Assembly: GCA_040830725.1 (NCBI GenBank)
Contig: JBFOMG010000069.1
Location: 1-64,000, forward strand
Direction of reading: 5' to 3'
Length of the DNA stretch: 64,000 bases
Origin: JAWKWH01 sp040830725
GTDB lineage: Bacteria; Pseudomonadota; Alphaproteobacteria; Rhizobiales; Rhizobiaceae
A program made the translations under genes and the position numbers. Positions 42,221 to 51,153 of the stretch are shown here, piece after piece (position 1 is the first letter of the stretch; every line of letters begins with the position of its first letter). The notes beneath the pieces are model-generated. The model saw only the letters and a list, made by a program, of their open reading frames with translations. It was not told where the DNA came from and did no database searches.

Positions 42221-42688
42221 TCATTTCCCGCTATTGTCGCATCGCCAGTCGCCCAATGCACCCCAGCAGCTGATTTCAGAACCTTCAATGGTGATGGTGG
42301 CGCTGCGAAAGAAGATCAGGTCGCGATCGCGGATCACGGCCCGGGCGGTGATCTCCTCTGCGCAGGCGCGGGCATCCAGCGCACAGCCAATCTTGATGAA
42401 GCCGGACAGGATATTGTCGTCTTCGGTGATTTGCTGGTCCTGAACGATCGCCAGTGCCTCATTGTAGATCTTGTCCCTCAGCCTTTCGACATCCGGCTTG
42501 GTTGCAAAGGTGGCGGCCGCAGCGGCAATCGGAAACACCCATCGCCAGGGGATCGAAAATCCTTTGCCGGTGCGGTTCGGCCGATCAGCGGTTCTCGCCG
42601 GGTTTGCTGCCGCAGGCGCACCGCAATGCGGGCAGGCGGCAGCCTTGTCGCTGACATCCCTGCCGCACTCGCCGCACGAAACGATCAA
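42221..42688 (-). CDS. Zinc-ribbon membrane protein
   Basis: A 155-residue protein. An N-terminal zinc ribbon (CGECGRDVSDKAAACPHCGAP) is followed by a short linker, one membrane helix (about residues 45-65) and a C-terminal domain with cysteines (IGCALDARACAEE, ISCWGALGDWRC). The TTG at 42688 stands 7 bases from ggagg and directly precedes the zinc ribbon, so it is preferred over the frame start at 42748. The layout resembles a class of small envelope proteins of unknown function. Confidence 0.7.
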   Translation of the reverse strand: MIVSCGECGRDVSDKAAACPHCGAPAAANPARTADRPNRTGKGFSIPWRWVFPIAAAAATFATKPDVERLRDKIYNEALAIVQDQQITEDDNILSGFIKIGCALDARACAEEITARAVIRDRDLIFFRSATITIEGSEISCWGALGDWRCDNSGK

Positions 42689-42889
42689 TTGGCCGCCTCC
42701 CCGTCTGATTCTCACTGATGAACGCATATCATGATGCGATCGCAGCACAAATCCATTCTGCCGGCCGAAGAATTCCGAAGCGTCTGTCGCGAATAGGGCC
42801 GCAAACCACCCATGGTTAATGGCGCTTTAACCACCCTCTCATAGGCTTCAGGCAACGGGTTGCCGGCTTAGGACTCCGGTGACCGGATC

Positions 42890-45430
42890 ATGCATGGGGT
42901 TTATCGTATGCGTTCAGGAATAGCGGCAACTCTCGGTCTCAGTCACCTTCCACGAAGTTTGCAGGCGTTTTTTCGCCGGCAGTTGACCAGATTGACCGGT
43001 CTCGGGCTTCTTGTCGCCACCGTTTTCGCAACGGCAAGCCTGGCCACCTGGAATGTCGCTGATCCCAGCTTCAGTCATGCGACGGGCAATATCGTCACCA
43101 ATGCAATGGGCTATCCGGGCGCGGTCTTTGCCGACCTTGCCATGCAGTTTTTCGGCCTCGGCGCGGTCACCGCCCTGCTGCCGCTGGTGTTCTGGGGCGT
43201 ATTGCTGGCGACCGCGCGTGGCATTGACCGCAAATTCAAGCGTTTGCTTGCCTGGTTCGGTTCGGCGGTGCTCTTGTCGGCGGTCATCGGGTGTGCGCCG
43301 GTGAATGCCACCTGGCCACTGCCGTCAGGCCTTGGCGGTGTGTTCGGGGACATGGTGCTGAAGATTCCGGCACTGGCGACCGGATCCTATCCATCGGGCC
43401 TGCTTGCGGCCCTTTTAGGTCTGTTGCTTCTGGCTCCCTCGGTCTGGCTCTTCTGTTTTGGCGCCGGAATCCTGGATCGTAATGTATTGCCTGTGGACGA
43501 GCCGGTTCGCGAACCCATTGAGGTGCATGAAGATCCGCTGTTCGACGAAGATGATGAAGACAGCCGGGCCCGACTGATCCTCGGGGCGCTGCATCATTTC
43601 TGGTATTCGCTACGCGCTTTTGCGACCCGCTGGTTGTTGCCCCGATCGCTGAAACCGTTCTGGAAACGATCCGATCCTTCCAGGGATGATGCGCTGGCGA
43701 GCAGGATTGAAAATTTTGTATCGGATTATGCAAGCGACCGCGTCGAGCCGGAATTCGATGCACAAGCCACCACCGATGAATTTGTGATGCCGGAGCTTGA
43801 CGAAAATGTTGACGATTTTCACGGCGGCGAATTGGCGGCAGCACGGGTTGAAAAACCGGCGCCAAGGCCGAAACAGGGGATGCGGGTAACCCGGGAGGCG
43901 CAAGCATCCCTGATCGGAACCGGCGAATTTGAAATGCCGGCGCTGCATTTCCTGAGCGAAGTGAAGGCAACGGCCAAGACGCCTGCCATGTCGAAAGACG
44001 CGCTGGAGCAAAATGCGCGCCTGCTGGAAGGCGTGCTGGAAGATTTCGGTGTCAAGGGCGAGATCATTCATGTCCGCCCCGGACCGGTGGTGACGCTCTA
44101 TGAACTCGAACCGGCGCCTGGAATCAAATCATCGCGGGTGATCGGGCTGGCGGATGATATTGCGCGTTCGATGAGTGCAATTGCCACCCGTGTTGCCGTT
44201 GTGCCGGGACGCAACGCCATCGGCATCGAACTGCCCAATGCCAGCCGTGAGACCGTGTTCCTGCGCGAATTGCTGGCAAGCCGCGATTATGAAAACATGA
44301 AGGCCAAACTTGGTCTGGCGCTTGGCAAGACCATCAATGGCGAGGCGGTAATCGCCGATCTGGCGAAGATGCCACACGTGCTGGTCGCCGGTACGACGGG
44401 CTCGGGTAAATCGGTGGCGATCAACACGATGATCCTGTCACTGCTCTATCGCATGACGCCGGAAGAATGCCGGTTGATCATGATCGATCCGAAAATGCTG
44501 GAATTGTCGGTCTATGACGGTATTCCGCATCTTTTAACCCCGGTGGTGACCGATCCGAAAAAGGCGGTTGTGGCGCTGAAATGGACCGTGCGCGAGATGG
44601 AAGAGCGCTATCGCAAGATGTCCAAGCTTGGGGTCCGCAATATTGACGGCTTCAATCAGCGGGTCAAACAGGCGCACAAGAAGGGCGAGCGCATCAGCCG
44701 CACCGTACAGACCGGGTTTGACCGGGAGACCGGCGAGGCGATCTACGAAACCGAGGAACTCGATCTGCAGCCAATGCCGTATATCGTCGTGATTATCGAC
44801 GAAATGGCCGACCTGATGATGGTTGCCGGCAAGGACATTGAGGGCGCGGTGCAGCGGCTGGCGCAAATGGCGCGTGCGGCGGGCATCCACGTCATCATGG
44901 CGACGCAGCGGCCATCGGTTGATGTGATCACCGGCACGATCAAGGCCAATTTTCCGACCCGCATCTCCTTCCAGGTGACTTCCAAGATCGACAGCCGCAC
45001 CATTCTGGGTGAGCAAGGTGCCGAACAACTGCTCGGCATGGGCGACATGCTGTATATGGCCGGTGGCGGGCGCATCCAGCGTGTTCACGGCCCCTTTGTC
45101 TCGGATGATGAGGTAGAGAAGGTTGTCAAGCACCTGAAACTTCAAGGCGTGCCGCAGTATCTGGACGCCATTACCGAGGACGATGGCGAGGACGAAGCCG
45201 GTGGCGGCGCGTCAAACCTCGGTGAATCCGACGATCCATACGATCAGGCCGTGGCTGTGGTGTTGCGTGACGGAAAGGTCTCGACCTCGTATATCCAGCG
45301 CCGGCTGGGGATTGGATATAATCGGGCAGCATCGATTATCGAGCGGATGGAGGAAGAAGGCGTGATCGGCCCGGCCAACCACGCCGGAAAGCGCGAAATT
45401 CTTGTCCCGACCGAAGAAGACAAGCTTTGA
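42890..45430 (+). CDS. ftsK: DNA translocase FtsK
   Basis: An 846-residue division-associated DNA pump. Four N-terminal membrane helices (about 28-180) anchor it at the septum. A linker (about 200-350) precedes the RecA-like motor with Walker A AGTTGSGKS near residue 500, Walker B VVIIDEMADLMM and the TQRPSVDVITG motif. The C-terminal gamma winged helix (SYIQRRLGIGYNRAASIIERMEEEGVIG) reads KOPS sequences. It moves chromosome termini before cell division. lolA follows in the rhizobial order. Confidence 0.95.
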   Translation: MHGVYRMRSGIAATLGLSHLPRSLQAFFRRQLTRLTGLGLLVATVFATASLATWNVADPSFSHATGNIVTNAMGYPGAVFADLAMQFFGLGAVTALLPLVFWGVLLATARGIDRKFKRLLAWFGSAVLLSAVIGCAPVNATWPLPSGLGGVFGDMVLKIPALATGSYPSGLLAALLGLLLLAPSVWLFCFGAGILDRNVLPVDEPVREPIEVHEDPLFDEDDEDSRARLILGALHHFWYSLRAFATRWLLPRSLKPFWKRSDPSRDDALASRIENFVSDYASDRVEPEFDAQATTDEFVMPELDENVDDFHGGELAAARVEKPAPRPKQGMRVTREAQASLIGTGEFEMPALHFLSEVKATAKTPAMSKDALEQNARLLEGVLEDFGVKGEIIHVRPGPVVTLYELEPAPGIKSSRVIGLADDIARSMSAIATRVAVVPGRNAIGIELPNASRETVFLRELLASRDYENMKAKLGLALGKTINGEAVIADLAKMPHVLVAGTTGSGKSVAINTMILSLLYRMTPEECRLIMIDPKMLELSVYDGIPHLLTPVVTDPKKAVVALKWTVREMEERYRKMSKLGVRNIDGFNQRVKQAHKKGERISRTVQTGFDRETGEAIYETEELDLQPMPYIVVIIDEMADLMMVAGKDIEGAVQRLAQMARAAGIHVIMATQRPSVDVITGTIKANFPTRISFQVTSKIDSRTILGEQGAEQLLGMGDMLYMAGGGRIQRVHGPFVSDDEVEKVVKHLKLQGVPQYLDAITEDDGEDEAGGGASNLGESDDPYDQAVAVVLRDGKVSTSYIQRRLGIGYNRAASIIERMEEEGVIGPANHAGKREILVPTEEDKL

Positions 45431-45537
45431 CATTTCAAAAAGAGCAAACATCAATGCCCAAGTTGAGCCTTAATCACACACTAGCCCACCAGTCAGGACG
45501 CGAGGGTGTCGACCGCCCACCGCAATGGAGCATCTGG

Positions 45538-46200
45538 ATGGAAAAGACTGTCAATCCGGCACGCATTGTCAAGCGTGGCATCGTTTTGGGTGCCGCCTCG
45601 ATGTTGGTCTCCGCCGCCCTGGTCATGAGTCCGGTCGCAAATGCTGATGCGAAAGCCGGAACGGCTCAGGAGATTGCAGATCATTTCTCCTCGGTCAAAA
45701 CCATGATGGGCGAATTCGTGCAATTTGGTCCGCGCGGGGAGCAGACCGGCGGCAAGTTTTTCATCGAGCGGCCCGGCCGTATTCGCTTCAATTATGAACA
45801 GCCGTCTGCGTTTCGCGTTGTTTCCGACGGCAAATCGGTGGTGATTTCGAACAAGAAGCTGAAAACCGCCGACCTTTATCCGCTGTCCAAAACGCCCCTG
45901 AAACTGCTGCTTGACGAAACGATCGATATCTCCGGTGACCGGGTTCAAAAGGTCAGGGAAGAGGACGATCTGACGACGATCACCCTGGCCGACAAATCGG
46001 TTTTCGGCAATTCGACGATCACGATGATGTTCGATCCGGCAAGTTACGAGTTGCGGCAGTGGACGATCCGCGATGCACAGGGCAAGGACACGACGGTAAT
46101 GATCTTCAATGTCCAGCATGATGTGAAATTCGATCCGAAGATATTCAAGATCGACTATCGCAAGGTTGCCGAAACCAACGGGCAAAGCGGCAACCGGTGA
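45538..46200 (+). CDS. lolA: Outer-membrane lipoprotein carrier protein
   Basis: A 220-residue periplasmic LolA. Start ATG 45538 follows ggag and opens a signal peptide (hydrophobic about 14-32, cleavage near VANA). The fold elements FVQFGPRGEQTGGKFFIERPGRIRFNYE and DPASYELRQWTIRDAQG match the family. It ferries lipoproteins across the periplasm. It follows ftsK; the longer frame from 45427 overlaps the ftsK stop and is rejected. A hairpin follows at 46234. Confidence 0.9.
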   Translation: MEKTVNPARIVKRGIVLGAASMLVSAALVMSPVANADAKAGTAQEIADHFSSVKTMMGEFVQFGPRGEQTGGKFFIERPGRIRFNYEQPSAFRVVSDGKSVVISNKKLKTADLYPLSKTPLKLLLDETIDISGDRVQKVREEDDLTTITLADKSVFGNSTITMMFDPASYELRQWTIRDAQGKDTTVMIFNVQHDVKFDPKIFKIDYRKVAETNGQSGNR

Positions 46201-46233
46201 CGATCCGCAAGGCAATTTCAAAATATTTTGTGG

Positions 46234-46256
46234 AAGGCCGCCACTCCGGCGGCCTT
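46234..46256 (+). terminator. Hairpin after lolA
   Basis: aaggccgcc and ggcggcctt are perfect inverted copies with a five-base loop (actcc), 34 bases past the lolA stop. The T run is short, so it is a modest intrinsic terminator. Confidence 0.5.
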
Positions 46257-46331
46257 ATACGTTCGGGCGCTTGCTTCTGACCGGCGGGGCTGCAAGATTT
46301 TGCGGCTGAACACTTCGCCGGGAAGCATTCC

Positions 46332-47138
46332 ATGCCATTTTCCATCGCCACCTGGAATATCAACTCTGTTCGCCTGCGCATGCCGTTGGTGGAGAAGTTC
46401 CTGGGTGAATATCAGCCCGATATTCTGTGTCTGCAGGAAACCAAATGCCCGAATGACCTGTTTCCGTTCGAGCCATTGAAGGCGGTGGGCTACGAGCACA
46501 TCGAGATCCACGGCCAGAAGGGCTATCACGGGGTGGCGACGATCTCGCGCCGGCCGATCCGGGCGATTGAGCGGCGCGATTATTGCCGGATGGGCGATAC
46601 GAGACACCTGTCGGTGGAGGTGGATGCCGGCGGCAAGACGTTGCTGCTGCACAATTTCTATGTTCCGGCCGGCGGTGATGAACCGGATGTGGGAAAGAAC
46701 CCGAAATTCAAGCACAAGCTCGATTTTCTCGGCGAAATGCGGACGGTCAATGCGGAGCAAACCGCAAAATCAGCCTCCATTCTGGTCGGCGATCTCAACA
46801 TCGCGCCGCTGGAGGAGGATGTCTGGTCGCACAAGCAGCTATTGAAGGTTGTCAGCCACACACCGGTGGAGACGGAGACACTGGAAGATCTGCGGATCAA
46901 GGGCGGCTGGGCGGATTTGATGCGCCTGCACACGCCGCCGCCCGAGAAAATTTACACCTGGTGGAGTTACCGGGCGCAGGACTGGGCTGCGTCTGACCGC
47001 GGCCGGCGGCTTGATCATGTCTGGTCTTCGGACAATGTTGCAGGCGATCTTGAGTCAATCGACGTGCTGCGCGAGGCGCGAGGCTGGGAACGGCCATCGG
47101 ATCATGTGCCGGTGATTGCAACGTTCGGATTTGAGTGA
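46332..47138 (+). CDS. xthA: Exodeoxyribonuclease III
   Basis: A 268-residue apurinic/apyrimidinic endonuclease. Motifs LQETKC near residue 34, GDLNIAP near 154, RRLDHVW near 227 and the C-terminal SDHVPV are complete, giving the Glu, Asp, Asn, Asp, His catalytic set. It repairs abasic sites. The gene is monocistronic by position, after the lolA terminator. Confidence 0.95.
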   Translation: MPFSIATWNINSVRLRMPLVEKFLGEYQPDILCLQETKCPNDLFPFEPLKAVGYEHIEIHGQKGYHGVATISRRPIRAIERRDYCRMGDTRHLSVEVDAGGKTLLLHNFYVPAGGDEPDVGKNPKFKHKLDFLGEMRTVNAEQTAKSASILVGDLNIAPLEEDVWSHKQLLKVVSHTPVETETLEDLRIKGGWADLMRLHTPPPEKIYTWWSYRAQDWAASDRGRRLDHVWSSDNVAGDLESIDVLREARGWERPSDHVPVIATFGFE

Positions 47139-47269
47139 TCCTGTCAACCGGATCCGTCGCGTCGATTTATTGACCCCATTGCCGGTTTTTCGTTTCGATT
47201 GACGGGAATCAAAGCCTGATTTTCCCGCTCGGAGTAGAATTGTCTGCAAGTTGACCGGAGGTATCTGGC

Positions 47270-47434
47270 GTGGAGAAGCAGCGAATCAAAATTGAGCAGC
47301 ATGGCGGCCTCGGCCTCATCTGGTGTGCCGGCTGGCTGTTTACCATCGGGTATTTGAAGCTGGGATTCTGGCAGGGGCTGCTGGCGATAATCGTCTGGCC
47401 CTACTATATCGGCGCCCATATGGCCGCGATGTAA
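47270..47434 (+). CDS. 54-residue small membrane protein
   Basis: A short frame starts at GTG 47270, 8 bases after ggagg, and ends at TAA 47434. It encodes a basic first 10 residues (EKQRIKIEQH) and two hydrophobic stretches (LGLIWCAGWLFTIGYL and FWQGLLAIIVWPYYIGAHM). Good ribosome-binding site, charge distribution and membrane character argue for a real gene. Function unknown. Confidence 0.6.
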   Translation: MEKQRIKIEQHGGLGLIWCAGWLFTIGYLKLGFWQGLLAIIVWPYYIGAHMAAM

Positions 47435-47438
47435 ATGC

Positions 47439-48551
47439 CTACACCCCGCCCCAAATGGCTTCGGCGGTGTTGACCACCAGCTCCAGTTTTCGGCGCTGGT
47501 CGTCATAGGTGATTGCATTGCCCTCTTCGGTAGACGCAAATCCGCATTGCGGCGCAATGCCAAGCTGGTCGATATCGGCGTATTTCGAGGCTTCCTCGAA
47601 TTTCGATTTCAGGTCGTCGATGCTTTCCAGTTCACCGGTCTTGGTGGTGATGAAACCGGGCAGAACGCGCTGCTTGCCTTTGGCCAGCAGCGACAGCGGC
47701 TGCAGGCCACCCGCCCGCTCGGTATCGTACTCCATGAAGAAAATGTCGACCCCGGTCTTGTTGAACACCGCGTCGGCGGCCGGATCGTAGGCGCCTTCGG
47801 CTGCGTGGGTGGACTTGAAATTACCGCGGCACATGTGCATGCCGATCACCATGTCGTCCGGTCGATCATGAATGGCCTCGTGCATCATCCAGGCATAGCG
47901 GTCGATCAGCCAATCCGGGTCTTGTCCCTGCTGTTTCTTGTCGGCCCGGTGTTTGGGGTCGCACAGATAGGCGAAGAAAATATCATCCATCTGCAGATAC
48001 CGGCAGCCGGCTTCGTAGAACTTGGCCACCGCCTTCTTGTAGGTTGCGGCGATGTCCGCAAACAGCACATCGGTGTCGTTATATTCAGCCGGTGCGATAT
48101 CGGCAGGTGCCGTGCGGAAATGGCAGCAACTCGGGCCGGGTATCGAGATTTTCGGCGTCACATTGGTGTGGCTGGAGACAAATCTGTAGTGCTCCAGCAT
48201 CGGATGATCATCGGGAAAATCGAGTTTTGCCGAAATGGTCGGGAATATTGGCCTGAGCTTGACGCCGGCAAACTGAACCCCCTCGTCGCGCTCGACCAGA
48301 TCGAAGCCGGTCAGCATACCCATGAAATCATAGTGCCAGAACGACCGCCTTGCCTCGCCGTCGGTCACCGCCTTCAGCCCGACTTCTTCCTGCATGCGGA
48401 TCAGCTCGGGAATGGCCGCGTCCTCGACAAGCCGCAGTTCATCGGCGGAGATCGAGCGGTCTTCAAAATGCTTCTTGCGCGCTTCAACAACGCTTTGTGG
48501 GCGCAGAAGGCTGCCGACATGGTCGGCCCGGAAAGGCGGTTTGTCCGACAT
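47439..48551 (-). CDS. MetE-like cobalamin-independent methyltransferase (C-terminal domain type)
   Basis: A 370-residue TIM-barrel protein of the MetE/UROD superfamily that has only the catalytic half. Zinc ligands are visible as His and Cys in GMHMCRGN, Glu in EYDTERAG and Cys in PQCGFAS. N-terminal ADHVGSLLRP is the hallmark. It can transfer methyl groups from methylated donors to homocysteine or another thiol. A strong aaggagga fixes the ATG at 48551. It is divergent from a GFA gene. Confidence 0.85.
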   Translation of the reverse strand: MSDKPPFRADHVGSLLRPQSVVEARKKHFEDRSISADELRLVEDAAIPELIRMQEEVGLKAVTDGEARRSFWHYDFMGMLTGFDLVERDEGVQFAGVKLRPIFPTISAKLDFPDDHPMLEHYRFVSSHTNVTPKISIPGPSCCHFRTAPADIAPAEYNDTDVLFADIAATYKKAVAKFYEAGCRYLQMDDIFFAYLCDPKHRADKKQQGQDPDWLIDRYAWMMHEAIHDRPDDMVIGMHMCRGNFKSTHAAEGAYDPAADAVFNKTGVDIFFMEYDTERAGGLQPLSLLAKGKQRVLPGFITTKTGELESIDDLKSKFEEASKYADIDQLGIAPQCGFASTEEGNAITYDDQRRKLELVVNTAEAIWGGV

Positions 48552-48666
48552 GTTAATGTTCCTCCTTTGCAGATCAGGAATGGTACACATGTTAATTGTA
48601 TGTGTCGATGACGCTGTTCAATCAGAAGCATGGCGCATACCGTAAATCAGCATATTGGAGAGTGAT

Positions 48667-49119
48667 ATGAAACTGACAGGTGGCTGCGCCTGTGGTGCGT
48701 GCAGATACGAAGTCGATGGAGAACCGACCGGAATGGCGGCGTGCCACTGCCAGGCATGCCAGAAAAGAACCGGATCGGCGTTCGGGTTTGGCTGTTTCTT
48801 TGCCGAGAAGGATGTGACGATCTCAGCCGGTGAGGATAATTTTACAGTCTACGACCGGATCGCCGAATCCGGGAGGCTGGTGTCGCACCGGTTTTGCGGC
48901 ACATGCGGCACAACCGTGATGTGGAAACCGGAACGGCTGCCGGATGGAATCGCGATTGCGGCAGGCACGTTCGACGACACAGGCTGGATCAAACCAAGTG
49001 CTTTCTTCTGGGTCTCAAAAGCACAGAACTGGTTTGCCTTTTCGGATGATGTTCCCTGTTTCGACAAGGGGCAAAGAGATGCCCCGCGTGAAAATCCTAT
49101 ACGCCCCACCAGCCGATGA
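48667..49119 (+). CDS. GFA-family (glutathione-dependent formaldehyde-activating type) protein
   Basis: A 150-residue zinc protein with cysteine pairs GCACGAC near residue 6, CHCQACQKRTG near 27 and RFCGTCGT near 76, the Mss4-like fold of the GFA family. Such proteins bind glutathione or S-hydroxymethyl adducts, but few have a known substrate. ggaga stands 6 bases before ATG 48667. Its last 23 bases overlap the 3' end of the convergent DUF1761 gene. Confidence 0.85.
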   Translation: MKLTGGCACGACRYEVDGEPTGMAACHCQACQKRTGSAFGFGCFFAEKDVTISAGEDNFTVYDRIAESGRLVSHRFCGTCGTTVMWKPERLPDGIAIAAGTFDDTGWIKPSAFFWVSKAQNWFAFSDDVPCFDKGQRDAPRENPIRPTSR

Positions 49120-49504
49120 CGGCGCCCATGATGACGGCAACGCCGAGCCAGTGGCCGGCGTCAATCAATGTCAAATCCCAGCCAAAGCCCTGATAGCGCT
49201 GGTTGACCGCAACGGTGGTTGCCATGAAACCGAGCCACACAAACAGGCCGGAGACAACACCATTCCAAAGTGTCACTTCGCCGGTCCCCAGGTGGCCAAT
49301 CACGCCGGCCAGGACCCATGCCATGACCAGTTCGGCGGCAAAACTTGTGATGAACAGGACGGGGGACATATTCGCCTGCGCCGGATCGATCCTAGCGGCC
49401 TTCATCCACGGCTTGCCAAGTGCTCCATAGTAGACCGCGCCAAAGACAAATGCAGCGATCGCCGCGATCAGAACAGCCAGATAGCTGATGCCGCCAAATG
49501 CCAT
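49097..49504 (-). CDS. DUF1761 family membrane protein
   Basis: A 135-residue protein with four predicted membrane helices (about 5-27, 47-70, 78-98 and 110-132). The hallmark AFVFGAVYYGALGKPWMKAA near residue 18 and GFMATTVAVNQRYQGFGWDLTLIDAG place it in DUF1761. Function unknown. Its 3' end overlaps the GFA gene. Confidence 0.8.
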   Translation of the reverse strand: MAFGGISYLAVLIAAIAAFVFGAVYYGALGKPWMKAARIDPAQANMSPVLFITSFAAELVMAWVLAGVIGHLGTGEVTLWNGVVSGLFVWLGFMATTVAVNQRYQGFGWDLTLIDAGHWLGVAVIMGAVIGWWGV

Positions 49505-49646
49505 CGTCCTTCCTCCTCAACCGCCCGCATGTGCAATTGAGCAGATGGCGGGCAGCAAGGTCAAGTTGCACCGGCTTCTGCCCGTTTTTGAAACTGGTTT
49601 GCCGGCGCGGCTTTTGCTCTGGCGCCGCGCCGGAAAATGCAGTGCG

Positions 49647-50219
49647 TCAGATCACGACGACCTTGGTTCCAAGCGGCACCCGTTCGTAGAGATCGATCAC
49701 GTGTTCGTTGACCATGCGGATACAGCCGTTTGATACCGACTGGCCGATGGACCACGGCTGGGTCGTTCCGTGGATGCGATAGTAGGTGTCGCGCCCGCCC
49801 TTGTAGAGATAGAGCGCCCTGGCGCCGAGCGGATTGTTGGGACCGCCGGGCACACCCTTGGCGTAACGGGCATACTTTCCGGGCTGGCGGCGGATCATGT
49901 TGTCTGTCGGACGCCAGCTTGGCCATTCTGCCTTGCGCTTGATCGTTGCGTTTCCCTTGAAAGAAAGCCCTGCCCTGCCAACGCCAACGCCGTATCGGCG
50001 GGCACGAAAGCGCGTCTCGACCAGATAGAGAAAGTGATTGGCCGGATCGACGACAATCGTGCCTGGCGCATAGCCCGTGAAACGCACTTTTTGCGGTTTG
50101 TATTTGCGCTTCAGTTTGAAGTTGCGGAACTTTTTGGTGTGGTGTGCTGCCGCGGTCAGCGGGGAAATGGAACATAGCGCCGCCACGCCGCCAAGCAGCA
50201 GGTTTCTTCTGCTAATCAT
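49647..50219 (-). CDS. L,D-transpeptidase (YkuD domain)
   Basis: A 190-residue periplasmic enzyme. An N-terminal Tat-like signal (ISRRNLLLGGVAALCS) leads into the YkuD catalytic domain with the histidine of YRIHGTTQ and the catalytic cysteine of SVSNGCIRM near residue 169. It cross-links peptidoglycan 3-3 or attaches envelope proteins. Rhizobia have many paralogues; the specific role is unknown. Confidence 0.9.
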   Translation of the reverse strand: MISRRNLLLGGVAALCSISPLTAAAHHTKKFRNFKLKRKYKPQKVRFTGYAPGTIVVDPANHFLYLVETRFRARRYGVGVGRAGLSFKGNATIKRKAEWPSWRPTDNMIRRQPGKYARYAKGVPGGPNNPLGARALYLYKGGRDTYYRIHGTTQPWSIGQSVSNGCIRMVNEHVIDLYERVPLGTKVVVI

Positions 50220-50282
50220 GATTACTCTCGCCTGATTGATGTGAACATGTACTGCGCCAGACGGGCGCCTGCGTTTGCCATG

Positions 50283-50612
50283 TCAGGCAATTGGCGGGCG
50301 GAAAACGGTCCGTAGAGGAGTATCGGTTTCCGTCATCATTGCATCATCGACACGGACGGGCCGGATATCGGGCAACTGCACGCTGTGAAGTTCGAGAAAT
50401 GGCTGAACCTCGGAGTGGCATGGAAAACCAAGATCGGAGAAAACCTCCGGCATCTTGCTGCAGCATCGGCCGATGCCCGCTGTCGGTGCGATGTTTTCAA
50501 CCGATGACACCAGAAGCGCTTCTGAACTTCCGCGCAGATCCGTTGGCGCGGCGGCATGGGAAGCCACCAAGCCCAAACCCAGAATTACGAACAACGCAAA
50601 CAACAACTTCAT
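50283..50612 (-). CDS. Small secreted protein
   Basis: A 109-residue precursor with a signal peptide (MKLLFALFVILGLGLVASHAAA). The mature part has three cysteines (GRCCSK, FPCHSE) and an acidic C-terminal tail. ggcggaa precedes ATG 50612; the longer frame from 50750 reaches the EVE gene and is unlikely. No family recognised. Confidence 0.6.
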   Translation of the reverse strand: MKLLFALFVILGLGLVASHAAAPTDLRGSSEALLVSSVENIAPTAGIGRCCSKMPEVFSDLGFPCHSEVQPFLELHSVQLPDIRPVRVDDAMMTETDTPLRTVFRPPIA

Positions 50613-50716
50613 GGTTCCGCCCAATGTGCGGCCATCTAAATACCCGAAATTGAAAGAATTTCCCAGATTGTCCGGTTCACGAGGGCGTGAACGTCTGCAG
50701 CAGTGAAGGATCAGGG

Positions 50717-51130
50717 TTACAGACCGCCCATGCGGCAGATTTCCTTCCATTCGGCGGCTGTTACCGGCTGTACTGAAAGCCTGGAATTGTTGACCAACAC
50801 CATGTCGGCGAGTTTCGGGTTTGCCCTGATGTCGGCCAGGGTCACCGGATTTGGCACGTCTTCGACTGCGCGGATGTCAACGCATTCCCAACGCTCGTCA
50901 TCGGTGGTGGAGTCAGGATGGGCGAGCGCACAGACTTCGACGATGCCAACCACGCTTGTCTCCTTGACCGAATGGTAGAAAAAGCCGCGATCGCCGATTT
51001 TCATTTCGCGCATATTGTTGCGCGCCTGATAATTGCGCACGCCGTCCCATTCCTGGCCGGCATCTCCGGTTGCTTTTTGATCGTCCCAGGACCAGGCGCC
51101 GGGTTCCGACTTGAACAGCCAATAGGCCAT
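50717..51130 (-). CDS. EVE domain protein
   Basis: A 137-residue protein of the EVE/PUA-like family (MAYWLFKSEPGAWSWDD, EWDGVRNYQARNNMREMKIGD, GFFYHS, GIVEV). EVE domains bind modified bases in DNA or RNA and are related to YTH readers. It is downstream of gpsA on the same strand; the 23-base gap suggests one transcript. Confidence 0.9.
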   Translation of the reverse strand: MAYWLFKSEPGAWSWDDQKATGDAGQEWDGVRNYQARNNMREMKIGDRGFFYHSVKETSVVGIVEVCALAHPDSTTDDERWECVDIRAVEDVPNPVTLADIRANPKLADMVLVNNSRLSVQPVTAAEWKEICRMGGL

Positions 51131-51153
51131 GGAAATCTCCTTGAAATACGGGT

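Noticed and set aside
47547..48611. 354-codon frame antisense to the MetE-like gene
   Set aside because: The MetE-like zinc ligands are complete on the minus strand; this is a mirror frame.
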